Shown here one piece after another: positions 47,886 to 57,603 of a DNA stretch of 64,000 bases. This DNA is from Basidiobolus meristosporus CBS 931.73 (taxonomy: Eukaryota; Basidiobolomycota; Basidiobolomycetes; Basidiobolales; Basidiobolaceae), in NCBI GenBank assembly GCA_002104905.1, contig MCFE01000229.1, positions 1-64,000 of the forward strand, in the 5' to 3' direction. Numbering within the stretch: position 1 is the stretch's first letter; each line of letters starts with the position of its first letter. A program made the translations under genes and the position numbers. The notes beneath the pieces are model-generated. The model had not been told where the DNA came from. It was given only the letters and a program-made list of their open reading frames with translations, and did no database searches.

Positions 47886-48068
47886 AAACCTCTTCCATTA
47901 TATAGTGCCACATAGTGCAAGCCTGTATAGAGTGCCAGATTGATATGGCACTCTATGGCACCATCTGACACTATAATTTCTGCTATAAAGCCAGTGGTAG
48001 GATATAGTTACTGGTAATTTTATTTAATCTTACTTGTGTTGCTCAGACCAGTACTTTCCTTGCTCTAT

Positions 48069-48960
48069 TTACTCTTCATAATGCTCCAGACACATTTCTC
48101 TCAGTGGATGTCTTCTTCTATGAATATACTGTGCATTGATAAGTATCTTAGCTATTTTACTTATTCTGCTGTTTTCTCCTATATATGAATTTCCTCTGTA
48201 TTCACCAGCCAATATGCTGAATCTCTTCAAATATCCAAATGTATGCTCTGCCTTCACTCTGGAATGATTAAATATCTCATTGAAGAGCTTCTGCTTCCTG
48301 CCAAGTGCACCATTGCTAGGCTTCCTGTGTGCTGTAATACATCCTAATCTCTGACAATCCTCTCTATCTAAGCTAACTCTGAAATGCATTTCTCCCCTGT
48401 ACTGAATTCTGGATGATTCTCTACCTAGAGTGCTATTTCATGCCTACTTCCAGCAAATGGCCCACTAAACCAGATGATGTTACCCTCAATGTCAGACAGT
48501 GCTTGAAACTTCACACAGTGTGCTTTGTACTTGCCAGAACAAAAGTGCCTCTGCCCTCTAGAAGGTCTGTTAATCCTGACTGAGAAGGTATCCAAAATAC
48601 TCCTTATATGGAACCTGTGGCTGAACACTCTGGGCTATGGAAGTCAATTGGAGCTTTTGGGCCTAGTATTCCAAGCTTGCTCTAAGTCATTCATACCCTC
48701 TGCATGGTGGTTCTCCATTGCTGTCAGCAGGGAATGAAAGTTTCTAGGACTTTTCTTGCCATGGATGGTGGGATGAAACCTTGTAGGGCAATAGTTCTTG
48801 TAATAGCAGAGAAGCTTAACAAGGGATCTCCTTGAGTGGATCAGGGTAGATGGTCCACAGTACTTGGTATAGATCTCCTATAGTGAGTCAAAAGGAAGTC
48901 CTGTGGTAGTGATGGGATTGATGAGAAAAGACCTTTCAGATGAGAAAGTCATATTAAAAT
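48069..48960 (-). pseudogene. Harbinger A transposase, decayed
   Basis: Relic of the DDE transposase. Readable pieces are 48425-48628 (FHIRSILDTFSVRINRPSRG, then IEGNIIWFSGPFAGSRHEIA) and 48069-48389 (HSRVKAEHTFGYLKRFSILA). The second catalytic Asp, in GSRHD of Harbinger B, reads GSRHE here. The ERVEHTFG motif reads KAEHTFG. Further N-terminal homology runs to about 48960 with stops. Not functional. Confidence 0.8.
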
Positions 48961-50533
48961 TGGTAGATGATCAGGCTAAGGTCAATTGATTTGATTTGGT
49001 ATGATCAGCTTTATTTATCTGATTTTCCATGCATTATGATCAAATCTCCCTCATTGCCATGTATCCCATCATTGTGTTGCAAAAATCATCCTCAAACAAT
49101 GACTTAGTATTTTTATTGATGCTTTGCTCCCAAGTCTATATCAAATAAGAAATCTGCAGTTGATGGGATCCAGTCCATGTCAATGCAATCCAAGATGCAT
49201 CATACATAATATATGGAAAACTCAACTATCACATTAGTTTTCAAATATATTTCATATTTCATGCACAAATGATTTTGCACACAATTTGTACAGTACAGGC
49301 CAGACACGTCTGTTTCTGCCTCAACTTTGGGAATCAAAGAGATTTTGATTGAGTTTTTGCCTAACGTATTATACCTTGAGGAATCAGAAGGTGAGCTTCA
49401 AGAGGAAGAATACAGACCAGGAACAACAGCAACTAGATTGCACCAGCACTCCTTGCTGGATTCCTTACCATGCCTTGTAGCTTGAGCATGCTGGTGTACA
49501 TTAGTCCAAACTATGCCAACACCTTTTACAAGAGCACCCTGCATTTAGTCAATACATGTTGGGTCATTGCGCTGTGGTGGTTTATAGGCCCAAGGGAGAG
49601 ATGTGTCCAACACTTCTCAAGTGTTTTGTGTGTGGGGTGTTCACTGGGTGCAATAACCTCTGGCAAAAGCTTGCTAGGAATACTGGTGTTCTGTCTCTAA
49701 TCTAATGTGATGGGTAATAAAGCCACAAGCTTGTCAAGGGAAAACTATTGAGCTACAGTCCCCAACTTAGTTGGCATTGTGGTGGTGTGGAGGTACCCCT
49801 GGGAGAAGCTACACAACTCAGGGTGTGTGAGGTGTTGGATGGGGGCAATAACCACTGTGTCTAAACTGCTGGTGTCTTGGTCAATATGTCACTATGGTAA
49901 AAGCTCCTGCTTCTCTAGCTTCCTAGGTGCTTCAAGTGTCTCCAAAGTCTTCTGTGTGTCTTGTGCACTACCCTGAAAAGCTCCTTGATGGCAGGTCTGA
50001 GATGTACTGTTGAAGGCAGGCACAGTGATCAACTGCTAGTCAATAAGGGAGAAGTGTTACGGATAGAAGGGATGATTTATTGATGAGGGATTACTTTCCC
50101 TTATATACTTTTCCTGATTGCCAAGTGATTACTAATGACAAGGTTCTCAAAGATTCTAGGCACCAGTGGAATTCTTGATGACATCACTATGAGCTAAAAA
50201 TATGCCAAGAATGTCCTGGAAGGTTCTAAAAGGCACAGCATATTCAACCAATCAGGGATTAGTAGTCTGAAGCCTGTGAAACATAGAAGTATCATATATG
50301 GTATTGAAATGGTAGGGATGGTAACACACACCTAAGTCATGTGTCACAGGTACTGATGCGGGTACTTACCTTATGTAGATACATATACTGATCACAAAGC
50401 TGAATAACATCTGGGATAATTAATGCTAATAACTAATCAGGGTAATCATCATATGGGGATAATACTGATAATATGGGCAAACAAAGAATGGGATAATACT
50501 GATAAGATAAGATATGGATAAGTATATCATAAT

Positions 50534-50640
50534 AGACTTGTTCCGTTGGATAGTGCCACATAGTGCCAGCCTGTTTATGGTGCCGGATTGATCTGGCACC
50601 CTACGGCACTATCTGGCACTATAATTTCTACCATGATGCC
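50534..50640 (+). repeat. Harbinger B left terminus with GTGCC/GGCAC sub-repeats
   Basis: The terminal inverted repeat is followed by clustered motifs TAGTGCCA, TAGTGCCA, GGTGCCGG, TGGCACCC, CGGCACTA and TGGCACTA within about 85 bases, in both orientations. Such clusters are candidate transposase-binding sites. Harbinger A keeps the same cluster at 47900-47990. Confidence 0.7.
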
Positions 50641-50716
50641 TGTGGTATGATACAGCTACTGGTAATTTTACTCAATCTTACTTATGTTGCTCAGAATAGT
50701 GCTTTCCTTGCTTTAT

Positions 50717-51213
50717 TTACTCTTCATAATGCTCCAGACACATTTCTCTCAGTGGATGTCTTCTTGTATGAACATACTGTGCATTAATAAGTATCTTAAC
50801 TATTTTACCTATTCTGCTGTTTTCTCCTATATATGACTTTCCTCTGTATTTACCTGCCAATATGCTGAATCTCTTCAGATATCCAAATGTGTGCTCTACC
50901 CTTTCTCTGGAATGATTAAATATCTCATTGTAGAGCTTCTGCTTCCTGCTAAGTACACCATTCCTTGGCTTCCTATAAGCTGTAATACATCCTAATCTCT
51001 GACAATCCTCTCCTATATAAGCTAAGTCTGCCATACATTTCTCCCCTCTACTGAATTCAGGATGATTCTCTACCCAGAGTGCTTTGTCATGCCTACTTCC
51101 AGCAAATGGCCCACTAAACCAGATGATGTTACCCTCAATGTCAGAGAGTGCTTGAAACTTCACATAGTGTGCCTTGTACTTGTCAGAATAAAAGTGCCTC
51201 TGCCCTCTAGAAG
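50717..51213 (-). pseudogene. Harbinger B transposase, C-terminal part (DDE)
   Basis: Catalytic C-terminal half of a DDE_Tnp_4-type transposase. It starts at the edge of the solo LTR W and reads FQALSDIEGNIIWFSGPFAG, SRHDKALW (second catalytic Asp), then CITAYRKPRNG and SRERVEHTFGYLKRFSILAG (third catalytic residue Glu). It ends HPLREMCLEHYEE. The frame is open throughout. The first Asp is on the other side of the insertion. The enzyme would cut and rejoin element ends in the nucleus. Confidence 0.88.
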
Positions 51214-51243
51214 TGTGGTAATGGAAAGTATTCCATTACTACA
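51214..51243. repeat. terminal hairpin of LTR W
   Basis: TGTGGTAATGGAA (51214-51226), loop AGTA, TTCCATTACTACA (51231-51243): 12 of 13 positions pair. It lies at the very tip of the element. Confidence 0.7.
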
Positions 51244-51889
51244 ATATCTCTAAACCAATATTGCACTCATTTCTTTATTTTGCTTTTTGCTATCGTAACA
51301 CACAAGAGAAAGATCAAGAATTTCCAACTTTGAAGAGCAAATGCTCCAGACCCTGACAAGCAATCCACCCAAGAATATTATGTCATACAGAACACGTAGT
51401 AGCCAACACATGTTTCAAATTACAGCTCATTTGAAGCAGTACTTAAGGAGTTATGACCAAAAGAGTCCAACTATTACATATACTATGCCTTATTGCTAGG
51501 ATTACTATGTTGACTTTGATCGCATGTAACTTTTGAACCAGTTAATCAAATCACGTGATATTCTCACAGCTGCTGCGCCTATGTCCGATCTGCGCCACTG
51601 CAAAATTTTAGCTTTGTATCACGTGTATTGCTTGCGCAATCACCCAAAAACTTTGATCCTTCAAAATTATCATATATATGACTTCCCCAGCTGAAAAATA
51701 AAGAGAGAGCCTCTCTTTCCAGAATCTCCACACTACAATTACAAGTTTAAAGGTTATAAGACTTCCCCTGCATCACTTGCACTGTTGAGTATTCCGACTT
51801 TGATTGGTACTACATCAGTAAAGAGACTGCAAAGCTCACAAGAATCCAATCTAAGTTCTACAAGAAACTACCACTTTTCTGTCGGAAAA

Positions 51890-52140
51890 GTCCCCTCTAA
51901 GAAACCCCTTTACTCTAAAGACACCCCTTTAGACACCCCTTTAGTCTAAAGACCCCTTTAGAGACCCCTTTAAGAAATCCCTTTACTCTAAAGAAGCCCC
52001 TTTAGGCACCCCTTTAGTGTAAAGTCCACTTTAGAGACCGCTACAAGAAGCCCCTTTACTCTAAAGACACCCCTTTAGACACCCCTTTAGTCTAAAGACC
52101 CCTTTAGAGACTTCTACAACACACCCCTTTAGGTTAAAGG
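51890..52140. repeat. mini-satellite of CCCCTTTAG / CTAAAG units
   Basis: About 250 bases built from ACCCCTTTAG and TCTAAAGA words, with composite units such as GACACCCCTTTAGTCTAAAG repeated at 51920-51950 and 52075-52105. CTTTAG and CTAAAG are reverse complements, so each unit contains a small palindrome. It is internal to LTR W. Confidence 0.8.
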
Positions 52141-52455
52141 AGAGTTCAGAATTTCCATGTTAGGAAATATTTTCTCAGAAAGGAAAGTGACTTCCAAATA
52201 AGGAAAAGTTACTATAAAAGTAAATAAGCCCATTAGTCGACAGAAGGTCAGAACACTGCTGTAGAAGTGATAAACACTGCCTACAGTATATTTTGAGCCC
52301 AAGATTGAGGAAATTAGTGAAAGTTATATCTTCTATTGGTATATCAAACTCCCAATAAACTATTTCAGTATTAGCATACTGGAAGTTGTTGTATATTGTT
52401 GATTAGCCTCTACATTGTAGAACAAGCCCCAAACTAATCATAATACAACACAACA

Positions 52456-52904
52456 GAAGGTCTGTTAATCCTCACTGGGAAGGTATCCAAAATACTCCTG
52501 ATATGGAACCTGTTGCTGAACACTCTGGGATATGGAAGTCTATTGGAGCTTCTGAACCTAGTATTCCAAGCTTGCTCTAAGTCATTCATACCCTCTGCAA
52601 GGTGGTTCTCCATTGCTGTCAGCTGGGAATGAAAGCTTCTAGGACTTTTGTTGCCATGGATGGTGGGATGAAACCTGGTAGGGCAATAGTTCTTGTAATA
52701 GCAGAAAAGCTTGACAAGGGATCTCCTTGAGTAGATTGGGGTTGATGGTCCACAGTACTTGGAATAGATCTCCTCTAGTGTGTCAAAAGGAAATCCAGTG
52801 GTAGTGATGGGATTGATGAGAAAAGACCATTCAGATGAGTAAGTCATATTAAAATTGGTGGATGATTGTATTAAGGCGGTTTGAATCGATTTGGCACAAT
52901 CCAC
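52456..52904 (-). pseudogene. Harbinger B transposase, N-terminal part
   Basis: Continues the transposase across LTR W. On minus it starts MDCAKSIQTALIQSSTNFN, which may not be the native start, passes CGPSTPIYSRRSLVKLFCYY and ends HIRSILDTFPVRINRPS, which carries the first catalytic Asp. Together with 50717-51213 it makes a protein of about 310 residues, short but usual for the catalytic part of PIF/Harbinger transposases. The upstream region was probably longer; no helix-turn-helix can be confirmed by eye. Confidence 0.82.
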
Positions 52905-53475
52905 CTTATTTATCTGATTTTTAATACATTATGGTTAAATCTCCATCAATTGCCATGAATCCCATCATTATGTCGCAAAAATCATCCGCAAACAATGCCT
53001 TAGTACTTTTATTGATGCTTTAATCATAGGTCTATAATCAAATAGGAAATCTGCAATTGATGTGATCTGATCCGTGTCAACGCAATCCAAGATGCATCAT
53101 GCATAATATATGGAAAATTCAACAATCACAATAGTTTTCATATATATTTCATATAAGACCAGGTTGATGCCAATATACTGCTGTATAAGTATCCAAATCC
53201 GTTGCTATGGTCCCCATACCAAGCCTCAACTCATCTTTAGTACAACCCAGACAAAACCCATCCCCCAGCTCACAAGTGCGGTTTGGACCGGAAAAGTCAA
53301 TGTTGGATCCGTTTGAGTTCTTGCCAAATGATTTATTATGGCCCAAGTGTCTATGATGAGCCTTCATACAGATATTTGGGCACTACTGATTAATCTAGCA
53401 GAACTAGATACCTCAGAGAGTTGATAAAGATGGAAGAATCTGAGTAGAAAGCTGTGGCATGAGTTCTACATCAAG

Positions 53476-54453
53476 ATGCCAGCCGATGTATGTAAAAAGA
53501 TATATAACAAGACAAGTATTGAAATCAAGAATGAGCTGAGAGTGAGGGGATTTGACAAAGAAGCCGCGCGGGAGCGATTTTGCGCACAATTTGCACAGTA
53601 CGGGCCGGACGCGTCTGTTTGTGCCTCAACTTTGGGAACCAAAGAGATTTTGAATGAGTTTTTGCCTCAAATGACTAATGTACTACGTGATATATTAGTA
53701 GAGCTAAGTGGCTTCCAAGAGCAATATACACAGGACTCATCCAGGCAACAGCTCCAAAGTATCAGACAGAGGGTAAGTGAATACCTTGAGGAATCAGATG
53801 GTGAGCTTCAGGAGGAATAATACAGACCGCAAGCAGCATCATCCAGATTGCGCCAGCACACCTCACTAGATTCCCTACCATCTCTTGCAACCACAGCGCA
53901 CCAATGCACGTCAGTCCAGAGTACGCCAACACCCTTTACCAGAACGCCTTGCATTGAGTCAACGCGCGTCGGGTCAACGCGTGCGCTTCAGAGCAAAACT
54001 ACAAGAACTTGCCAAACTGCTCATTTAGACACAAGTCCATTGGAGCGGACCAAGTCGCGTCAACTTGCAGCATCACATCAAACTCAGCCAAGGGCCATCT
54101 CAACGCGTCAAGGCGCGCCTGCGCATGCCGTTTTGCCTGACCATCAGCGAGTTACTTCTGGTGAACTGACTGATGATGACCAACATGAAGTGCCTCAACC
54201 ACCGGAGCCCTTGGCAAGTAAAAGAACGCGTCAGCGCATGGCACTACAGGCCGGTTCAGTTGGTTCAGTTGGAGCAATTAAGCGCGGCCAAGCTGTAGCA
54301 TTGCACTCATCAACTAGGAGGCAAAATACTGACTACAAATACACAAGTAGCCAAGATGATAGTCAGCCAGGAAATAGTATAGGTGTGCAAAGTGAGTCAA
54401 TACCAAATGCTTCAGTAGTAATCCCTGCGAGAAAAAAACCCAGGAGAAGATGA
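53476..54453 (+). pseudogene. Harbinger B second gene, unknown protein, one nonsense codon
   Basis: One continuous frame of about 325 codons starting MPADVCKKIYNKTSIEIKNE and ending VVIPARKKPRRR, with a single in-frame TAA at 53818-53820. The decayed copy in Harbinger A reads GAA at that place, so the stop is probably a point mutation here. The N-terminal third is helical-looking (RVRGFDKEAARERFCAQFAQ); the C-terminal two thirds are Ser/Thr/Arg/Gln-rich and end in a basic patch that could be a nuclear localisation signal. PIF/Harbinger elements usually carry a Myb/SANT-like second protein needed for transposition; I cannot see a clear Myb motif, so the role is inferred from position. CpG content is high. 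Confidence 0.6.
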
Positions 54454-55457
54454 TGCGATTGCTTTGAATTGCTCACATGTGTAATGATCCTGACAACCCT
54501 TTTTTTTTGCGATCTGAATCAAGCCATCGCAAATCAGTGATCATCAAATTTTTGATATAAGTAATATCAAGGTCGTCTCACATTTGAGACAGAACCCCTA
54601 TAAATAAACACCCTGCATATATATACGTCATCTGTAATACCAGTGCAGCTATTGGATCTGTTTTGCACCTACACAATTGCTTGCATGCTGGCTATGACAC
54701 CTTGTCCAATCACTAGGATCAGGGATTTACTTGCTCAATGAGCAAAATGGGATATTTGATGGCAAATCAGGTAGGTTTTTTAGTAGTCAATGAGCCAATT
54801 GGGGGCTGCCAGCTTCAGGATACTTTTGGACCAATTAACCACTGAGATACCGTCCAATTGGAGTGAGGGTAACCAAAATGGTAAGTATTAGTGTAGTTTA
54901 TAGTGTGATACACATTTATTTCCATTTACATTAAAGAAACATATCCAAATACCGGATTTTACCTGCCATAATGGCGGTATCTGATCGCGCACGTGATGCC
55001 AACATTACGAGTTGGCGCAATTATCCGTTCCAACCTCATCATGTCAGATTGTGCCATAGTGTGCAAGATCGTCCCGCATAGTGCGAAATTGTCTAAGAAC
55101 AATCCTTCCTTCTGGTAGCTATAATATTGCACCCAATTGTTATTTACAACCGCGGATCACGCCGCACGCCCTGGCACGGTACAATGGAACAAGTCTAATG
55201 ACTATATGAATAAACTTGTCTGTGGGAGGTATGTTAACTCTACTACATACACCCCCCACTTGAGCTAAAAAGTTCCCTGAAACTTTTTAGCTAACCACTG
55301 TAAGTTTGGAGAACAAAGTGCTCTCTCAGTCATCCTCAATGAAGCCACCTGTCTTTTCTTGGGATAGAAATCTACATGATGTCATTGATTGGATATTGTT
55401 TGAGTCCACACCACAGAAGGTTGCTGTTAGTCCTAGGCTCTCTGAGTATATAGTATA

Positions 55458-56297
55458 TCATGCTGAACCATCTGGGTAGTTCACTGCAGTTGCTCTTGCT
55501 TTCACCTCCCATGGTCTTCCAAGAAGTAATTCAAAGTTAGCCTTTGCACAAATGAATACTGGGATCTGATGGGGTATTCCTTCAATGATGAGAGGGAAGC
55601 TGTGAATAATTCCTAAAAGCTTTGATTGCCCTGAGTTGGCATCCTTCATGCTCCAATTGATATTGATGTCTATGGGCAATAGGTCTTTGCATGGTAGTTG
55701 TTTCCAAGCCTCCAAAGGCATCACACATATCTCAGATCCACTGTCTATATGACATAAGATTTCTTGATTATGCACAGTTCCTGTAGTTGTTGCAGTTGCC
55801 ACAGAATAGTAGTGCTTCTGGCTTTGATGCAGCTTACTGATATCTTGGCTTCCTTGAACTGTCCTGACCTGGTTGCCTTGGGTTGCTTCAATTGGATGCT
55901 TGCTTATTCTGATGTGCTCATCCAGAGTCTTTCTTACAGATGGTGATACACTGAGTAGCTCTCCAACCTTGATTGATATGTTGCTTCCTGGTATATGACT
56001 TGTCAGAGCCTCTGGGGTACCATTTTGCTTGACTCTAGGCTGCATGTGGTAGTTGTTGGCCTTGGCAGACTCTTGTAAAATTAAAGGGGGTAATGCTTTC
56101 TACTCAATCACAACTTCTGGCTCACATCTTGGTACTTTTGTTGCTGGGCCTGGATTAGCCATTTTTTCTGGATGGTGTCTCTTTGAAGTATAAATTGAAG
56201 CTATATGATCTTGGGCCTCTCTGGGGTCCTCATAGTCAAAGTTCAGAACTTCAGCTGGATCAAAGTAGTCAGGATCTTCTTCTTGATGGAGGTGCAC
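55458..56297 (-). pseudogene. element Z aspartic protease region
   Basis: Two pieces in the same frame (56100-56297 and 55458-56045). The retropepsin motif is CHIDSGSEICVMPLEAWKQL (Asp-Ser-Gly), followed about 70 residues later by FELLLGRPWEVKARA, which has the hydrophobic-Gly pattern of the second conserved protease region. No RT follows; the frame ends 210 bases before the polypurine tract. A stop near 56099 splits the pieces. Confidence 0.75.
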
Positions 56298-57180
56298 CTT
56301 TATTGTATGAGGTGACTTGCTTGTAGTGAACTCTCATTCCTCCTTGTCCAAATGCTGTGGATAATTTGTCACCATGCTTACTGACTATGTATCCCTGAGG
56401 AGTACATAGGACATCACCTGTGGATAGTAATGACTGAAGCTCTTGGCAATTTTTCTTGGAATGGTTGGCAGAGTCACACCACATGCATGTATATTTGACT
56501 ACTTTCTCTACTGGCATCTGCCCATATGCTTTGCTGGCAAGTAGCAAAGAGAGTTTCTCTAGTTGCTGTCTCAGCTCCTGAATTTGAGTGCTTTGATTAC
56601 TGGGATTAAGTAAGTCTTAGCTATCTTGGTTTTGTGCTGAGCATGAAAGAAGCTTTTGGATTGGCAAGATTTCTTCAGGGGCAAGTAGAATCTGCTTAGC
56701 TAACTGAAATGAAGGCAGTGAACTCTTAGCTTTCACAGTAGGATTGTTTTCAATCCTTCTCACCAGGTCTTCTGGTAGTGATTTGAGAAGATAGGCAGAT
56801 AAAGTGAGATCAGTGATAACACCTTGGGCTTTCAGTGACTCTCCAATTTGCTCAAGGCCACTCAAGTATTCTTTCAATGGTAGCAGCTTAAACTGACTAT
56901 AAGCAGAGGTCTCCAAGTCTTGAAGTGTGTAGTCAACTTGTCTCTCTCCATATTCATCAATTAAGTAGCTCTTCAAGAGGGTACAATTTGTCAGCAGATC
57001 ATTTCTTTCATATAATGAGAGCATGATCTCATCAGTGCTGTATGGGGGCATCTCTTCAGCCATAATGGCCTCAGGTATTTTGTGGGCTCTGCAGAAAAGC
57101 TCCCACCTCTTGATGAAAGCTTTAACTTTAGTTCCATCAAAGAAAGGGGTTCCTTGCATTCCTGGTGAAGGTAGATCCAT
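56269..57180 (-). pseudogene. element Z gag with zinc knuckle
   Basis: Starts MDLPSPGMQGTPFFDGTKVK, followed by FIKRWELFCRAHKIPEA, the pattern of fungal gypsy gag. One in-frame TAA near 56615 separates it from 56269-56547, which carries the zinc knuckle CMWCDSANHSKKNC (CX2CX4HX4C). A frameshift near 56280 leads to the protease region. Only these three lesions break the whole polyprotein, which fits an element that spread recently enough to be readable. Confidence 0.75.
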
Positions 57181-57254
57181 GGTCTTGATAATTTGTTCTT
57201 TCTTAAGTCTTCTAGGGGCAGCTCAGTCAAACCCCCCACATTGGGTGCCAAATA

Positions 57255-57603
57255 TGTGGTGGTATAGAGGTACTACTGGGAGAAGCTACACAACTCAAGG
57301 TGTGTGAGGTGTCTGATGGGTGCAATAACCTGTGTCTAAACTGCTGGTGTCTTGGTCAATATGTCACTATGGTAAAAGCTCCTGCTTCTCTAGCTTCCTA
57401 GGTGCTTCAAGTGTCTCCAAAGGCCTCTGTGTGTCTTATGCACTACCCTGAAAAGCTCCTTGATGGCAGATCTCAGATGTACTGCTGAAGGCAGGTGCAG
57501 TGATCAACTGCTAGTCAATAAGGGAGAAGTGTTACGGATATAAGTATATCATAATGACTATATGAGTAAACTTGTCTGTGGGAGATATGTTTACCGTACG
57601 ACA
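57255..57603 (-). repeat. element Z 5' LTR, internally deleted, with unoccupied Harbinger site
   Basis: 349 bases, TGTGGTGGTATAGAGG to GTACGACA on plus. Compared with the left LTR it lacks about 455 bases, with GGATA at both deletion borders. It keeps TATATCATAATGACTATATG, the site that in the left LTR is split by Harbinger B. Confidence 0.82.

Larger units (their letters stand above)
51214..52455. repeat. solo LTR W, inserted in Harbinger B transposase
   Basis: 1242 bases with TG and CA ends, flanked by GAAG (51210-51213 and 52456-52459). No coding capacity. It opens with an inverted repeat that could form a hairpin, has a TATATATG near 51670 and a mini-satellite at 51890-52140. Relatively many CpGs remain (CACGTGATAT, GCTGCGCC, CGATCTGCGCC), which fits a young insertion. 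I infer an LTR from ends and duplication; no internal element of this family is in the window. Confidence 0.7.
50534..55196 (-). mobile_element. Harbinger B: younger PIF/Harbinger-like element
   Basis: 4663 bases with ends AGACTTGTTCCGTTG and CAATGGAACAAGTCT (inverted, one mismatch) and 3-base flanks AAT (50531-50533, 55197-55199). The 3-base duplication and DDE_4-type transposase place it in PIF/Harbinger. It is inserted in the left LTR of Z; the right LTR of Z preserves the uninterrupted site (57541-57570), which proves both boundaries. It has two divergent genes: transposase on minus (left half) and an unknown protein on plus (right half). Its right half is rich in CpG, unlike the rest of the window. 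Confidence 0.9.
55248..57254 (-). other. element Z internal region
   Basis: 2.0 kb between the LTRs of Z, holding gag, zinc knuckle and protease frames and short leader sequences only. Confidence 0.75.
49778..57603 (-). mobile_element. element Z: LTR element with gag and protease only
   Basis: An LTR element on minus. The left LTR is 49778-55247 (about 804 bases without Harbinger B), the right LTR 57255-57603 (349 bases, internally deleted). The 4-base target is GCAT on the left (49774-49777) and GTGT on the right (57604-57607), both one CpG change from GCGT. The internal region is only about 2.0 kb, with gag, zinc knuckle and protease and no room for RT or integrase. A purine tract AGTGGGGGGTGTA abuts the left LTR, and TTTGGCACCCAATGTGGGG (a primer site type) lies by the right LTR. 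It would need enzymes from another element. Confidence 0.8.

Noticed and set aside
47886-47971. Extra N-terminal codons of the frame at 47447-47971
   Set aside because: They are translated from the Harbinger A terminus and its GTGCC words, so they are a product of the insertion and not native protein.
51890-52140. Internal telomere repeats
   Set aside because: The units are CCCCTTTAG/CTAAAG with variable spacers inside an LTR, not a CCCTAA-type array.
53149-53367. Minus-strand frame of 72 codons with several Cys and His
   Set aside because: The residues could suggest a zinc-binding fold, but the region is absent from Harbinger A and no conservation can be shown. I did not call it a gene.
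53848-54453. A separate gene starting at 53848
   Set aside because: The first codon is TTG, and the frame is the same as 53476-53817 with a single TAA between them. Copy A has GAA there. One gene is the simpler reading.
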